Under the pieces are notes generated by a model. That model had not been told where the DNA came from, did no database searches, and saw nothing but the letters and a program-made list of their open reading frames with translations. A program made the translations under genes and the position numbers. From Porticoccus sp002390525 (lineage in GTDB: Bacteria > Pseudomonadota > Gammaproteobacteria > Pseudomonadales > Porticoccaceae), in the NCBI GenBank assembly GCA_943846655.1, contig OX044352.1:1240001-1304000 (forward strand): a DNA stretch of 64,000 nucleotides, in the 5' to 3' direction. Positions 38,152 to 47,152 of the stretch are shown here, one piece after another. The number at the start of each line of letters is the position of its first letter. Position 1 is the stretch's first letter.

Positions 38152-38268
38152 TTATTCTTTTTTTATTGATTTATCGTTTGATTTGTTTGTATATAATCTG
38201 CTTAGTAAAAAATAATAAATTACTGTCCAAACCACAATAATTGATATTCCTAATCCATGATCTTCCAT
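38152..38268 (-). CDS. Small single-span membrane peptide (38 aa)
   Basis: A 38-codon frame from ATG 38268 to TAA 38152. The N-terminus is short and acidic (MEDHGLG), then comes one hydrophobic helix (ISIIVVWTVIYYFLL) and a Lys/Asn-rich tail that follows the positive-inside rule. AAGGA lies 9 nt before the ATG, a good ribosome-binding site. It reads toward the His/Asp-rich peptide gene (about 118 nt gap), and the two could be a unit. No family is recognised. Confidence 0.5.
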   Translation of the reverse strand: MEDHGLGISIIVVWTVIYYFLLSRLYTNKSNDKSIKKE

Positions 38269-38342
38269 AACTTATATCCTTATTATTTTTTAAACAGATT
38301 ACTCTGATTAAAAGATTTTTCAAATTCTAGTTTTTTGTATAT

Positions 38343-38385
38343 GGGCGGGTACTTGTATAACTAGCAATACGTTATAGCCCCGCCC
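38343..38385. repeat. Interrupted hairpin upstream of the recombinase
   Basis: GGGCGGG (38343-38349) pairs with CCCGCCC (38379-38385). Nested inside, TATAAC (38356-38361) pairs with GTTATA (38371-38376) around a 9-nt loop. The GC arms stand out in AT-rich DNA. It is not followed by a T run on either strand, so a terminator is doubtful. It is the right part of a motif also seen near 51.5 kb. Confidence 0.5.
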
Positions 38386-38467
38386 CTTAATTATATTTCC
38401 TTAATTATATATGAAAGAAAATCTCTCAGAGTTGAAAGGTAATGATAATAACTGTGTCTACAAGTAA

Positions 38468-38570
38468 ACATGTGAATACATCATATCTAATAGTAAATGA
38501 ATACACCTGAAGCCTTATATTCTGCAGGAAGTCTACATTACCTTCTTAAGTTCAGACATGTAAATACACC
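38468..38570 (+). promoter_or_regulatory. Three imperfect repeats before the serine recombinase (res-like)
   Basis: The related words ACATGTGAATACA (38468), GTAAATGAATACACC (38493) and ACATGTAAATACACC (38556) occur in the ~150 nt before the recombinase start. Small serine recombinases bind several short repeats next to their own gene, so these are candidate binding sites that may also give autoregulation. The pattern is read by eye. Confidence 0.4.
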
Positions 38571-38615
38571 AGAGGTATAGTATTAACACCTACACCAACA
38601 TTGGAGAATGTAGAA

Positions 38616-39170
38616 ATGAGATTAGGTTATAAGAGAGTTAGTACGATAGAACAGAACACAGCTCGTCAGTTAGATGGTATAGAAGTAGATAAGGTATACG
38701 AAGATAAGTGCAGTGGAAGCAATACAGACAGACCACAGTTGCAACGATTGCTAGATAGTATGCGAGAAGGTGATACCGTTATCGTACATGATATTAGCAG
38801 GCTAGCTAGAAACCTTACTGATTTACTTCAGTTGATTGAGCTTATTAATAGTAGAGGTTGTGAGCTTAAGTTTATTAAAGAGGCTATCACCTATAATAGA
38901 GACGATAAGAACCAGAAGCTGATGTTAAGCATTATGGGAGCAGTAGCCACATTTGAAAGAGATATGATTAGAGAACGACAAGCAGAAGGGATTGCTATAG
39001 CTAAGCTTAATGGTGTTTACTTCAACAGAAAGCAGTCCAAAGCTATAGATAAATCTGGTATTATCCGAGCCTTAGAAGATGGATTGTCAGTTAGGAAAAC
39101 TGCTAGTAAATTTAGTGTAGCTCCTAGCACTGTATCAAGGATTAAGAAAGCAGAACTTGTACTAATATAA
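38616..39170 (+). CDS. Small serine recombinase (resolvase/invertase family)
   Basis: A 184-residue protein from the ATG at 38616, with GGAG 9 nt upstream. The catalytic Ser9 lies in YKRVST, the active-site arginines in SRLARN (Arg62, Arg65), and the long E-helix ends in ERDMIRERQAEGI. A C-terminal helix-turn-helix follows (SVRKTASKFSVAPSTVSRI). Length and layout match Tn3-type resolvases and DNA invertases. No transposase is next to it. An eroded copy of its C-terminus lies at 61085-61174, next to the right-hand tRNA fragment, so the recombinase belongs to the mobile structure at tRNA-Arg. Confidence 0.9.
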   Translation: MRLGYKRVSTIEQNTARQLDGIEVDKVYEDKCSGSNTDRPQLQRLLDSMREGDTVIVHDISRLARNLTDLLQLIELINSRGCELKFIKEAITYNRDDKNQKLMLSIMGAVATFERDMIRERQAEGIAIAKLNGVYFNRKQSKAIDKSGIIRALEDGLSVRKTASKFSVAPSTVSRIKKAELVLI

Positions 39171-39319
39171 CCTCTGTGCAATTTCTGGGCAGTTACGTAG
39201 TAATTACGTAGCTAGAAACACTATTAACTCGGTTTTAAAGGATTAGTGATTATTTAATAGTTTTAGTCAGATGACCGTAAAGATAGATTATAAGCGGGTT
39301 TGAAGACAATTAACTTAAC

Positions 39320-39497
<178 letters not shown>

Positions 39498-39527
<30 letters not shown>

Positions 39528-39623
39528 TGGCGAGTTCAGATTCGCCAAGCAGGATTTAAAGACATATCTGAAGTATTCCCCTCAAAGAAAGATAAAGCTG
39601 TTTTGTGCAAAGTAGTGAAATAA
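39498..39623 (+). pseudogene. Tyrosine integrase N-terminal remnant fused to foreign tail
   Basis: The frame starts ATG at 39498 and encodes MAAIYKRNGKWRVQIRQ, then AGFKDISEVFPSKK, which is the arm-type DNA-binding start of tRNA-targeting tyrosine integrases. After about 31 residues the frame runs into DKAVLCKVVK and stops at 39623. That tail matches the C-terminus encoded at 61004-61036 by a glycosyltransferase fragment, so the integrase was truncated by recombination. No catalytic domain remains. Confidence 0.75.
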
Positions 39624-39627
39624 TTTA
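39591..39627 (+). repeat. 37-nt repeat shared with 61004-61040
   Basis: GATAAAGCTGTTTTGT and the following 21 nt match 61004-61040 with about four mismatches. Here it forms the tail of the integrase remnant; there it is the natural 3' end of a glycosyltransferase frame. It therefore marks an old recombination junction that joined the integrase start to the end of a glycosyltransferase gene. Confidence 0.7.
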
Positions 39628-39810
39628 CCTTGTTACAATTAGGGCACAAAGCTATAGACTAGTCTGATATTATTGATTTATTTAAAAATGATATATTGGT
39701 AAAATAGAATAAAATCGTTTTTCAAAGCTAAAAAAATTGATTTCGGGTCCTCGATTTATTTTTATAAGAGATTTAAACATTTTAGCTTAATAGCATAATG
39801 AGAATACCAA

Positions 39811-40611
39811 ATGTTGAATATTCTTCGCTCTTTAAAAATTATATATAGTATGCGACATAGGCTTGCTGATGGTGTTTGGCATGACATTAATCAACGATAT
39901 GTAGGATCGTTATTTGGTGTGATCTGGGTAATATTATTTCCTCTATTGCAATTATCTATATATGCAGCCTTGTATACTATAATTTTTAAAGTTCGTCCTT
40001 CAGGCTTAACAGAATATGGCTATGTGATTTTGGTATTCTCTGGATTGGTTCCGTTGCTGACTTTTAATGAGATAGTAACTGCCACAACTAATTCACTTTC
40101 TATGAACAAAAACTTGTTATTAAATACGGTATTTCCATCTGAACTTATCCCTCTGAGAGCAGCTTTAGCAGCTCAAGTACCCGGGCTTTTTGGTTTGTTA
40201 ATTACAGTTACTATCGGTTTATTTTTAGGCTCAACCAATTGGCAGGTATTGCTTGTAATACCAGTTTTTTGGGGGCTTTTATTCATGTTTGCTGTAGGTA
40301 TTGGCTGGATTTTGTCACTTCTTTCTTTAGTTGCGAGAGATATTCAACATGGATTAGGTATTGTGCTTATAACTACAATGGTTTTGAGTCCGTTTGCATA
40401 CACCCCTGAAATGGTTCCATCTTCATTGAAAGTAGTTATTTATTTTAATCCACTTTCTTATTTCGTTCTATCGTTCCAACAACTTATTTGTTATGGCATA
40501 TGGCCAGATTGGCTAAATGTCATGGGTGCAGTATTTCTTGCTTTATCAAGTTTTTTAGTTGGATTTGCCTTTTTCCAACGATCAAAACATATTTTCTTTG
40601 ATTACAGTTAG
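39811..40611 (+). CDS. wzm: O-antigen/polysaccharide ABC exporter permease (Wzm-like)
   Basis: A 266-residue ABC-2 permease with six membrane segments and the family start (WHDINQRYVGSLFGVIWVILFPLL), plus the motif LVFSGLVPLLTFNEIV. With a Wzt ATPase it moves lipid-linked polysaccharide across the inner membrane. The partner wzt lies 1.3 kb downstream, separated by a transglutaminase-like gene, and is frameshifted here. The frame itself is intact. It is the first complete gene of island A, 187 nt after the integrase remnant. Confidence 0.88.
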   Translation: MLNILRSLKIIYSMRHRLADGVWHDINQRYVGSLFGVIWVILFPLLQLSIYAALYTIIFKVRPSGLTEYGYVILVFSGLVPLLTFNEIVTATTNSLSMNKNLLLNTVFPSELIPLRAALAAQVPGLFGLLITVTIGLFLGSTNWQVLLVIPVFWGLLFMFAVGIGWILSLLSLVARDIQHGLGIVLITTMVLSPFAYTPEMVPSSLKVVIYFNPLSYFVLSFQQLICYGIWPDWLNVMGAVFLALSSFLVGFAFFQRSKHIFFDYS

Positions 40612-40624
40612 AGTCAGGGAACTT

Positions 40625-41854
40625 ATGAACATATGGATGAAATTGATATTGCTACTAAGTTGCATGTTGGGAGCAGTTGGAATATTTCAAAACAAAAATG
40701 ATGGAACAACATTATCTAATGATACCGCCTCAGACGCACTTGTTCTGGAAATAGAAGATAATTTTTTACTATTTGACCATGAACTAAAGGATAGCGTTGC
40801 TCCTGCAAAGATTATGTTAGAAAAGCTGCTTGGTTCAGCCACACCTTTTTCTGAAACATCAAACCAAGATATCGCTAAAAAGTTAAATTATATAGTTTTT
40901 AATCACTGCAGTTCATCAAAACCAAAAACAGGGTTGGTAGATATAAATGAACTTTTTGAAGTTTGTAAAACTAGTTGTGGTGGATATGCTTACGTTTTAA
41001 GAGGATTGTTAGCGGCAAATAATATTAACAGTCGTTATGTAAATCTATACAACCTTCCAGGTCAGGGAAATCATACTGTGGTTGAGGCTGAGATTGAGCC
41101 TGGAATATGGGCTTTATTCGATCCCACATTTGGTAGTTTTTTTACAGAAGAATCACAAGCCGATAATAGGCCACTATCTCTAGAAGAGATCAGATTTCTT
41201 TTTACATCCGAAAATATTAATGAACACGTTTTAACAGCTAAAAAAAATACGGCTGTTTCGATAAAAAAAGACACTAGATACCTTTATGAACGCTCGTCAT
41301 TCCCACATCGATTCATGAAAGTAAATAATTATCTTGCGGCTGAATCAATTTCTCCAGTTGGTCTCGGCATGTCTATTCCTTTGGTTCTAGAGCTAGACGT
41401 TGCATCAGGAAGAGCAACTGCCGGAATTCTTGAAGAAACTAATATTCAAGAAGGACAAACAAAATTTTTAAAGTGGTCCAATGATACTATTAATAATGAA
41501 AATCCAGCTGACGATACATCATACTTATTTCATATAGTTGGTAATTATGACCCCTACTTCAAATCCTTGAACGTGATCAGGCTTATAAATCTGCAAATAG
41601 GCGCTACCTATGAAATTGAATTTCATGGTGTGTCTCCTGCACAAGAAAGAATTCAAATAATTGACATCGGGAGAGATCTTCAGTTAAACCAAATTGAGCC
41701 TGAAGAAGTCGGCTCTGGTCAAATGTTACTAAAAAGAAAGTTTAGGGCACTAGCATCCCACGGAGAAATAATATTTAGTGTAATTGAACAAAACAAGTCT
41801 CGGGTGTACCTATTTGGTATTTCAGTGCTTAATACTAAATTAAGAAAAGAATAA
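40625..41854 (+). CDS. Transglutaminase-like protein between wzm and wzt
   Basis: The ATG at 40625 opens a 409-residue protein with a hydrophobic N-terminus (WMKLILLLSCMLGAVGI) that suggests export or anchoring. The transglutaminase-like triad is visible as Cys118 (CGGYAYVLRG), His150 (GNHTVVEA) and Asp166 (FDPTFG). The C-terminal ~200 residues look beta-rich and are not assigned. These folds act as amidases, peptidases or cross-linkers; the substrate is unknown. The start lies 14 nt after wzm, implying co-transcription. The frame can be opened further upstream inside wzm, but the short start fits better. Confidence 0.7.
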   Translation: MNIWMKLILLLSCMLGAVGIFQNKNDGTTLSNDTASDALVLEIEDNFLLFDHELKDSVAPAKIMLEKLLGSATPFSETSNQDIAKKLNYIVFNHCSSSKPKTGLVDINELFEVCKTSCGGYAYVLRGLLAANNINSRYVNLYNLPGQGNHTVVEAEIEPGIWALFDPTFGSFFTEESQADNRPLSLEEIRFLFTSENINEHVLTAKKNTAVSIKKDTRYLYERSSFPHRFMKVNNYLAAESISPVGLGMSIPLVLELDVASGRATAGILEETNIQEGQTKFLKWSNDTINNENPADDTSYLFHIVGNYDPYFKSLNVIRLINLQIGATYEIEFHGVSPAQERIQIIDIGRDLQLNQIEPEEVGSGQMLLKRKFRALASHGEIIFSVIEQNKSRVYLFGISVLNTKLRKE

Positions 41855-41922
41855 TAAAGACCTCCATTTGATTTCATTCTTTCGATACAATATTAAATAA
41901 ACGTTAAGAACCTAATATCTTT

Positions 41923-43391
41923 ATGAAAAAATCATTAGCCATACGATTAAAAAAAGTATCCAAAATTTATAGGCTCCATAGTAGCCAATGGGACATGCTC
42001 GTTGAAGTGCTTAGACTTCAGAGATTTGGCTTTAAAGCAAAGTCTCCAGCTATGGATTTTCCTGCCCTTAGCAATATATCTCTTGAAGTACATACTGGAC
42101 AACGAATTGGTATTATAGGGTAGAAATGGTGCGGGTAAAACTACACTTTTAAAATTGCTTTGTGGAAATTTCTCACCAACCCAAGGTGAAGTTGAAGTTA
42201 ACGGTACAGTCCAAGCTTTAATGGGTGTTGGAATTGGATTTCATCCTGAATATTCAGGAAGGGAAAATGTAAAGGCTTCTTTGCAATACAATGGAATTAA
42301 ACTCTCAGAATATCAAAGAGCAATGGAAGGGATCTTTGATTTCTGTGAACTGGGTGATTTTTTGGATCAGCCATTCAAAACTTATTCATTAGGAATGCAA
42401 GCTCGTTTAATGTTTGCTACCGCCACGGCAATTTTCCCAGACATATTAATTATAGATGAAGTATTAGGAGCTGGTGATGCCTATTTCATTGCTAAATCAA
42501 AAGCTCGTATAGACAAAGTAGTAAGCTCTGGATGCACTGTTTTGCTGGTATCTCACTCCATGCAGCATGTCATGGAATTATGTGATGTGGTGATTTGGAT
42601 GGATGAAGGTAAAATTCGAATGCAAGGAGAAGCCTTCAAAGTAGTGAAGGCCTATGAAGAATATTTATATGGGCCGATTCAGAAATTTCAGTTATCCAAA
42701 GAAAATTATAATGATAACGACGTAAAATTAGATCTTCCTAAAAATTTTATTGGAAGCAACGCAGCTTCATCAAAACAAGTAACTGTATTCAAACGTAATA
42801 TGAGCCCTGACGAAGATATTTTGCTGCAAGATCCTTTTTTTATCCCACATGAAAAAAAACCATTTTTGATGATGAAACTTTTAGGGATGACAGTTTCAAT
42901 TTCATAGCGCGGGGGGTGTTTCGCGTTGGGACTGTGAAAAGGGAATCAAGGTGATTTCATTTTCAATTCATACTGAGAACGGCTTAGGGAACATACTAAC
43001 AGCATTTCGTCCTGCTAAGTTTTTATTTGGCTTGCTTGCCGAAGAGACTCAAGATTTTGATTGCAGATATGGTATCGCTATACATGATTATTCAGGAATT
43101 TGTATGACAAGAATTTTTAGCCCGCAAGATAAATTTTCGATAAATAAAGGGGAAATACGAAAGATAGCAATGGTACTTAATCCAACACAGATAGGTTCTG
43201 GGGATTATACTTTAAGCATAAGTGTTCATGAAAATTGTCCTATTGAAAAAATAAACTTTGCTAGAAGGTACGATCTTTTAAGTAGAAGTTTTAGTGTTAA
43301 GGTAGAATTGCCTGATTCGCTAGCAGCTCTTGATTCTCGATTTTTTCAAACAGCAGAATGGAAATTTTCTTCAAGTTTAAAGTGTAAGTAA
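41923..43391 (+). pseudogene. wzt: Wzt-like ABC ATPase with C-terminal domain, three frameshifts
   Basis: The parts make a normal Wzt when joined. The N-terminus (41923-42120) ends GIIG, where an extra G in the Walker A codons (near 42119) forces a stop; in the next frame it continues as RNGAGKTTLLKLL. The ATPase core goes on to about 42860 with signature YSLGMQARL and Walker B LIIDEVLGAGD. A second shift near 42855-42865 (A8 or T5 tract) and a third near 42945 are needed to reach the Wzt C-terminal carbohydrate-binding domain (42951-43391; GYGIAI-like RYGIAIHDYSG). As read, no functional ATPase can be made, and wzm would lack its motor. Sequencing error is an alternative. Confidence 0.8.
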
Positions 43392-43411
43392 TTTATGGAT
43401 AAATATTTAAG

Positions 43412-44686
43412 ATGAAAACAACAAACCCGGCTTCCACTTTATTTCCTAACCAGAATATAGTAGAACTTTCTGAGCGCCCAGAAGAACTTTTATTAATATG
43501 TTTTTATGATCCGAACGGGATCTCTACTGTGCCAGAGACTGTTACTTATATTCAAAAGCTTTCAAAATTTTCAATAACTATAATAAATTTATTTGAGCAG
43601 AAAGAAGACAAAAAAAATAGTGGGCTCCTAAAGTTATCAGCTAACTTAAATATACAGAGATTTTCAGGTTTAATAGTACACAATTCAATATCCTATAATG
43701 TTGATAATCTTTATTCGTTAGATACATTGCTAAATCTTAAATTTAAAGATTATGATGGTATCAAAATCCTGATGAAACAGGATGAGAATAATAGGTTTCA
43801 AGAGCTAGCTAAATATGTTGGCCAAGTTCAATTTGACCTTGTTTTTACATGTTTACCTGAAAGTGCGATTTCAAGAATTTATCCATCAGAATTAGTTGGT
43901 CCTACCAAATTCGTCCGGATGTATACCGGCTACGTAACCCCGACATTGAGAAAACTTGGATATATAGATATAGATATAGATAGAAAAATTGATGTTGGTT
44001 ATCGAGGCTCTATACAACCTCTATCCTTTGGTCGTCTTGCTTACGAAAAAAGAAAGATCGGGGACGATGTTTACAGACTGCTTAAGGCTAAGAAATTTAA
44101 TGTAGATATTTCAAGTAAGTGGGAAGATCGTTTAGGGGCAGATTTATGGTTTGATTTTTTAGGCTCATGCAAAGCAACATTAGGCGTTGAATCTGGTGCA
44201 AGTATTTTTGACCTTGATGGCAAATTAAATAAGCGGTGTAGAGAGATTGAACTTGAACTTGGTAAGTTTCGGTTAGATGCTAACTATGCGGAAACTTACT
44301 TGGATAAACTATCTGATTACGAAGATAATATCTCTTATAAGCAGATCTCCCCTCGTCATTTTGAGGCTGCCGCTACTGGAACTTTACAGTTAATGTTTCC
44401 TGGTGACTACTCAGGTGTTTTCGAAGCTGGTAGGCACTACATAGCTCTAAAAAGAGATTATTCCAATTTATCTGATGTTATGGCAATAGTTAATGATGAA
44501 ACTAAGAGAAAAACTATTACGGAACGTGCATATGAAGAGATTATCTGTAATTCGGATTTTTGGATAGAAACTTTCATTTGTCGATTTGATAAAGAGGTGG
44601 AGCAGCTTCTATACAGTAAAGCTTTAAAGCAAGAATCATTATTTAAGATAAGCAATGAAAAACGTATTACTTCTTGCGGCGCATGA
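43412..44686 (+). CDS. Glycosyltransferase, CgeB-like C-terminal domain
   Basis: A 424-residue soluble protein. The C-terminal segment SPRHFEAAATGTLQLMFPG, followed by FEAGRHYIAL, is the nucleotide-sugar-binding pattern of CgeB-like GT-B glycosyltransferases. The N-terminal half is not assigned. It follows wzt closely and overlaps the next glycosyltransferase by 32 nt, so the two should be co-translated. It probably extends the polysaccharide exported by Wzm/Wzt; donor and acceptor are unknown. Confidence 0.72.
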   Translation: MKTTNPASTLFPNQNIVELSERPEELLLICFYDPNGISTVPETVTYIQKLSKFSITIINLFEQKEDKKNSGLLKLSANLNIQRFSGLIVHNSISYNVDNLYSLDTLLNLKFKDYDGIKILMKQDENNRFQELAKYVGQVQFDLVFTCLPESAISRIYPSELVGPTKFVRMYTGYVTPTLRKLGYIDIDIDRKIDVGYRGSIQPLSFGRLAYEKRKIGDDVYRLLKAKKFNVDISSKWEDRLGADLWFDFLGSCKATLGVESGASIFDLDGKLNKRCREIELELGKFRLDANYAETYLDKLSDYEDNISYKQISPRHFEAAATGTLQLMFPGDYSGVFEAGRHYIALKRDYSNLSDVMAIVNDETKRKTITERAYEEIICNSDFWIETFICRFDKEVEQLLYSKALKQESLFKISNEKRITSCGA

Positions 44687-45995
44687 AACAGTCTTAGATC
44701 CTCGAATAGACTGGATATCCTCCAATAGCCCGCAAGATATTTCTATTCACAAACTCGGTATTAGTTCCAATAAAACGAATTCTTCTATTGCTAATGAAAA
44801 GTTTATTACGACAGAAGCAAAGCGAGTAAAATTTTCTGAAGATATTTTACGAGAACTTTACAGAGAATGCAGTCATACTTCAGCCGGCTGGGCAGGGCTA
44901 CAAGAACTACAATTTATAGCTCAATCTCTTAAGTTAGAAGAACTTGAATTTTGCGAAATGTTTGGAGCACCTGTTGGTGACTTATACAATCCTTCATCTA
45001 GAAATCAAAAGTTTCGGTGGTATCTAAATTATATTTTAGATACATCTATGACTTTAATAAAAGCAGCAAAAAGAATGCGTGGACTTCATGCCGTTATTGC
45101 CGTTGACTTAGTAACTTTACCAGCTGCACTTATCCTGAAAGGGCTATTTAGCACTCCAATTATTTATGATGCGCATGAGTTTTGGAGTGAGAGTGATCCT
45201 TTGTCTTTTGAATTTGAGAAGCAGTTTTGGGTTACTCTAGAAAGACGATTAGTTACCCAGGTTGATTATTGTCAGACAGTGACTCCCAGCTTAGCGAATA
45301 TTATGACCAATTTATATGGTGTTCCATTTCACCATGTGCCTAACTGTGAGCCCCTAGCTAGTGCTCAGATAACTAGAGTAAATAATAGGCGAACTAGTGA
45401 CTGTATATTTCTTTTTCAGGGTAACTTTGCCCCCCATCGTGGAATAGACTTGTTGATAAATGTTTGGTCAGACTCTAATAGTGACGCAGTTTTAGCTTTA
45501 CGTGGTCCTGATAATGATTACAAAAAATTGATGATTAGCCTAGCCAAAGAAAAAGACTCAAATAAACGGATAATCTTTCCTCCGGCAGTAGATGTAGAAG
45601 ATCTTGTAAATATGGCGCATCGAGACGGTGATATAGGTATTTTACCCTACACGCCATTTGGAAAAAATTATCAAAATTGCTGTCCAAATAAAATGTCGCA
45701 ATATATGGCTGCAGGTCTACCGATACTTGCAAATAAAACTTTTTTTGTAGAGCAGATTATTCAGCTCTCTAAGTCTGGACTTGTAGTTGATTTTTCCAAA
45801 AAGAATGAATTACTTGATGCTATTAATGAGCTTACTAGCAATCACATCGCTAGAAAAAATATGGCAAATGCATCTAAAGAATATTTTAACAACGAATTTC
45901 ATTGGGAGAAGGTAAGTCAAAATTTTTATAATAAAATAAAAGCAATAACATTATTAGACAAAAAAAGTTCATTTATGATTTTACCGAGATACTAA
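44655..45995 (+). CDS. Family 4-type glycosyltransferase
   Basis: A 446-residue GT-B protein. The N-terminal domain contains IIYDAHEFWSESDPL and the linker CQTVTPSLANIMTNLYG. The C-terminal domain has LFQGNFAPHRGIDLLI and the donor-binding block CCPNKMSQYMAAGLPILANK with its glutamine/glutamate region, typical of GT4. The first ~100 residues are less conserved. It is the last intact gene of island A, about 200 nt before the second tRNA-Arg. Confidence 0.82.
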   Translation: MKNVLLLAAHETVLDPRIDWISSNSPQDISIHKLGISSNKTNSSIANEKFITTEAKRVKFSEDILRELYRECSHTSAGWAGLQELQFIAQSLKLEELEFCEMFGAPVGDLYNPSSRNQKFRWYLNYILDTSMTLIKAAKRMRGLHAVIAVDLVTLPAALILKGLFSTPIIYDAHEFWSESDPLSFEFEKQFWVTLERRLVTQVDYCQTVTPSLANIMTNLYGVPFHHVPNCEPLASAQITRVNNRRTSDCIFLFQGNFAPHRGIDLLINVWSDSNSDAVLALRGPDNDYKKLMISLAKEKDSNKRIIFPPAVDVEDLVNMAHRDGDIGILPYTPFGKNYQNCCPNKMSQYMAAGLPILANKTFFVEQIIQLSKSGLVVDFSKKNELLDAINELTSNHIARKNMANASKEYFNNEFHWEKVSQNFYNKIKAITLLDKKSSFMILPRY

Positions 45996-46053
45996 GATCG
46001 AACCACTTCTGATATCTAAAAATCGGGATCTATGTAGAAAAAAAATTATTATT

Positions 46054-46179
46054 ATGCAGTCTTTGACACGTGAAGTACTAATATTTATTTGGCATATATT
46101 TCCTTCACGTTTAAAATTTTACTTGAGTAGGTTTAGTTTTATAGCAAAATCAAAAGAAAAACTAGCAAAAAGGTTATAG
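46054..46179 (+). CDS. Possible 41-residue peptide or gene start cut at island end
   Basis: An ATG at 46054 opens 41 codons ending 16 nt before tRNA-Arg copy 2. The product is basic and partly hydrophobic (LIFIWHIFPSRLKFYL). It may be the beginning of another surface gene cut off when the next element inserted at the tRNA, or chance. No clear ribosome-binding site is present. Confidence 0.25.
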   Translation: MQSLTREVLIFIWHIFPSRLKFYLSRFSFIAKSKEKLAKRL

Positions 46180-46195
46180 AGATAAAAAGGTTAAC

Positions 46196-46373
<178 letters not shown>

Positions 46374-46403
<30 letters not shown>

Positions 46404-46513
46404 CTATATCAAGACTATTTGAACTGGGATTAGATATGATGGAGGTCAGTTATATATCTGGTCATAAAGATTTGAAGATGTTCAAGCGATACACACATCT
46501 AAAACCAGATTAA
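46374..46513 (+). pseudogene. Tyrosine integrase reduced to its two ends
   Basis: The frame begins exactly as the left copy (MAAIYKRNGK), then jumps near 46403 into another frame that encodes AISRLFELGLDMMEVSYISG, then HKDLKMFKRYTHLKPD and a stop at 46513. The second part is the C-terminal end of a tyrosine recombinase, including the GHKD box and the nucleophile-type Tyr in KRYTHL. So an internal deletion of roughly 300 codons joined the first ~10 to the last 36 codons, out of frame. It proves the integrase family and its orientation away from the tRNA. Confidence 0.85.
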
Positions 46514-46588
46514 CATTGCTAATAAAATTAATTCTTTTAGAGATAAGAGCCAGTAAGTTGATATTTTAAACACTAAGAGTAACAAACC

Positions 46589-46786
46589 ATGATGGAAAAG
46601 CTAAAGTTAATCATTAATCTTAATTATACTTTGTTTATGTTTTTTTTTGTTATTGCAATATTCTCTAATCCAACTAGTTTTTATACGATTATAGAAGGAG
46701 CTTTTAAGCTTCTAGGTGGAACGTCCTTAATTTTTGCTGGAATCAATTACACATTATTTAAGAACTTCACGATTTGGAATAAATAA
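46589..46786 (+). CDS. Small two-span membrane protein (65 aa)
   Basis: A 65-residue frame from an ATG at 46589 with two hydrophobic segments (YTLFMFFFVIAIF and AFKLLGGTSLIFAGIN). Charges fit a small inner-membrane protein. No clear Shine-Dalgarno sequence is seen. It follows the integrase remnant and is itself followed by a hairpin terminator at 46892. No family is recognised. Confidence 0.45.
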   Translation: MMEKLKLIINLNYTLFMFFFVIAIFSNPTSFYTIIEGAFKLLGGTSLIFAGINYTLFKNFTIWNK

Positions 46787-47152
46787 TTTGTTTAGCAGCA
46801 CCTTCATGCGACCTAAATGACATTACTATTAATTCTCCTTTCATATAAACTTTAATATTTTGGTGCTTTTACTGTTATCAGACCCCCGGAGTGCCCGGAT
46901 ATTTTCGGGCATTTTTATGTTTGTTGGTTTTTCAAATCCAGCTTTAAGATGATTAGATGGGCATGATAGAGGTTTCTTAGAATGTGCTAAAGAGTTTTAG
47001 TAGCTCTTAGTATGATGCTCGAGCCTCTGTCGAATAGTAAGACTAAACGGTTGTTTGGTATGATACAAATATATCTAGCATGTAGCGATGCCCCAAAAAT
47101 ACCCCCAATTAATTAAAGAAAGCCCATGATATAGCAGGCCACTCTTTTAAAT
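46787..47152. other. Gene-free stretch with a terminator and one copy of a dispersed motif
   Basis: About 366 nt. It holds the terminator at 46892-46911 and a ~65-nt motif (46930-46995) that recurs with about 75% identity at 48848-48906. Near 47095 a GGGGTATTTTTGGG-like tract occurs on the minus strand. I see no gene. Confidence 0.5.
46892..46911 (+). terminator. Probable rho-independent terminator
   Basis: TGCCCG and CGGGCA form a 6-bp GC stem around an 8-nt loop, followed by TTTTT on the plus strand. It would end transcription from the tRNA/integrase side before the convergent kinase-like gene. Confidence 0.75.

Noticed and set aside
38343..38385. Hairpin considered as an integron attC site
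   Set aside because: It lacks the attC R/L box core (GTTRRRY/RYYYAAC) arrangement, and there is no integron integrase in the window.
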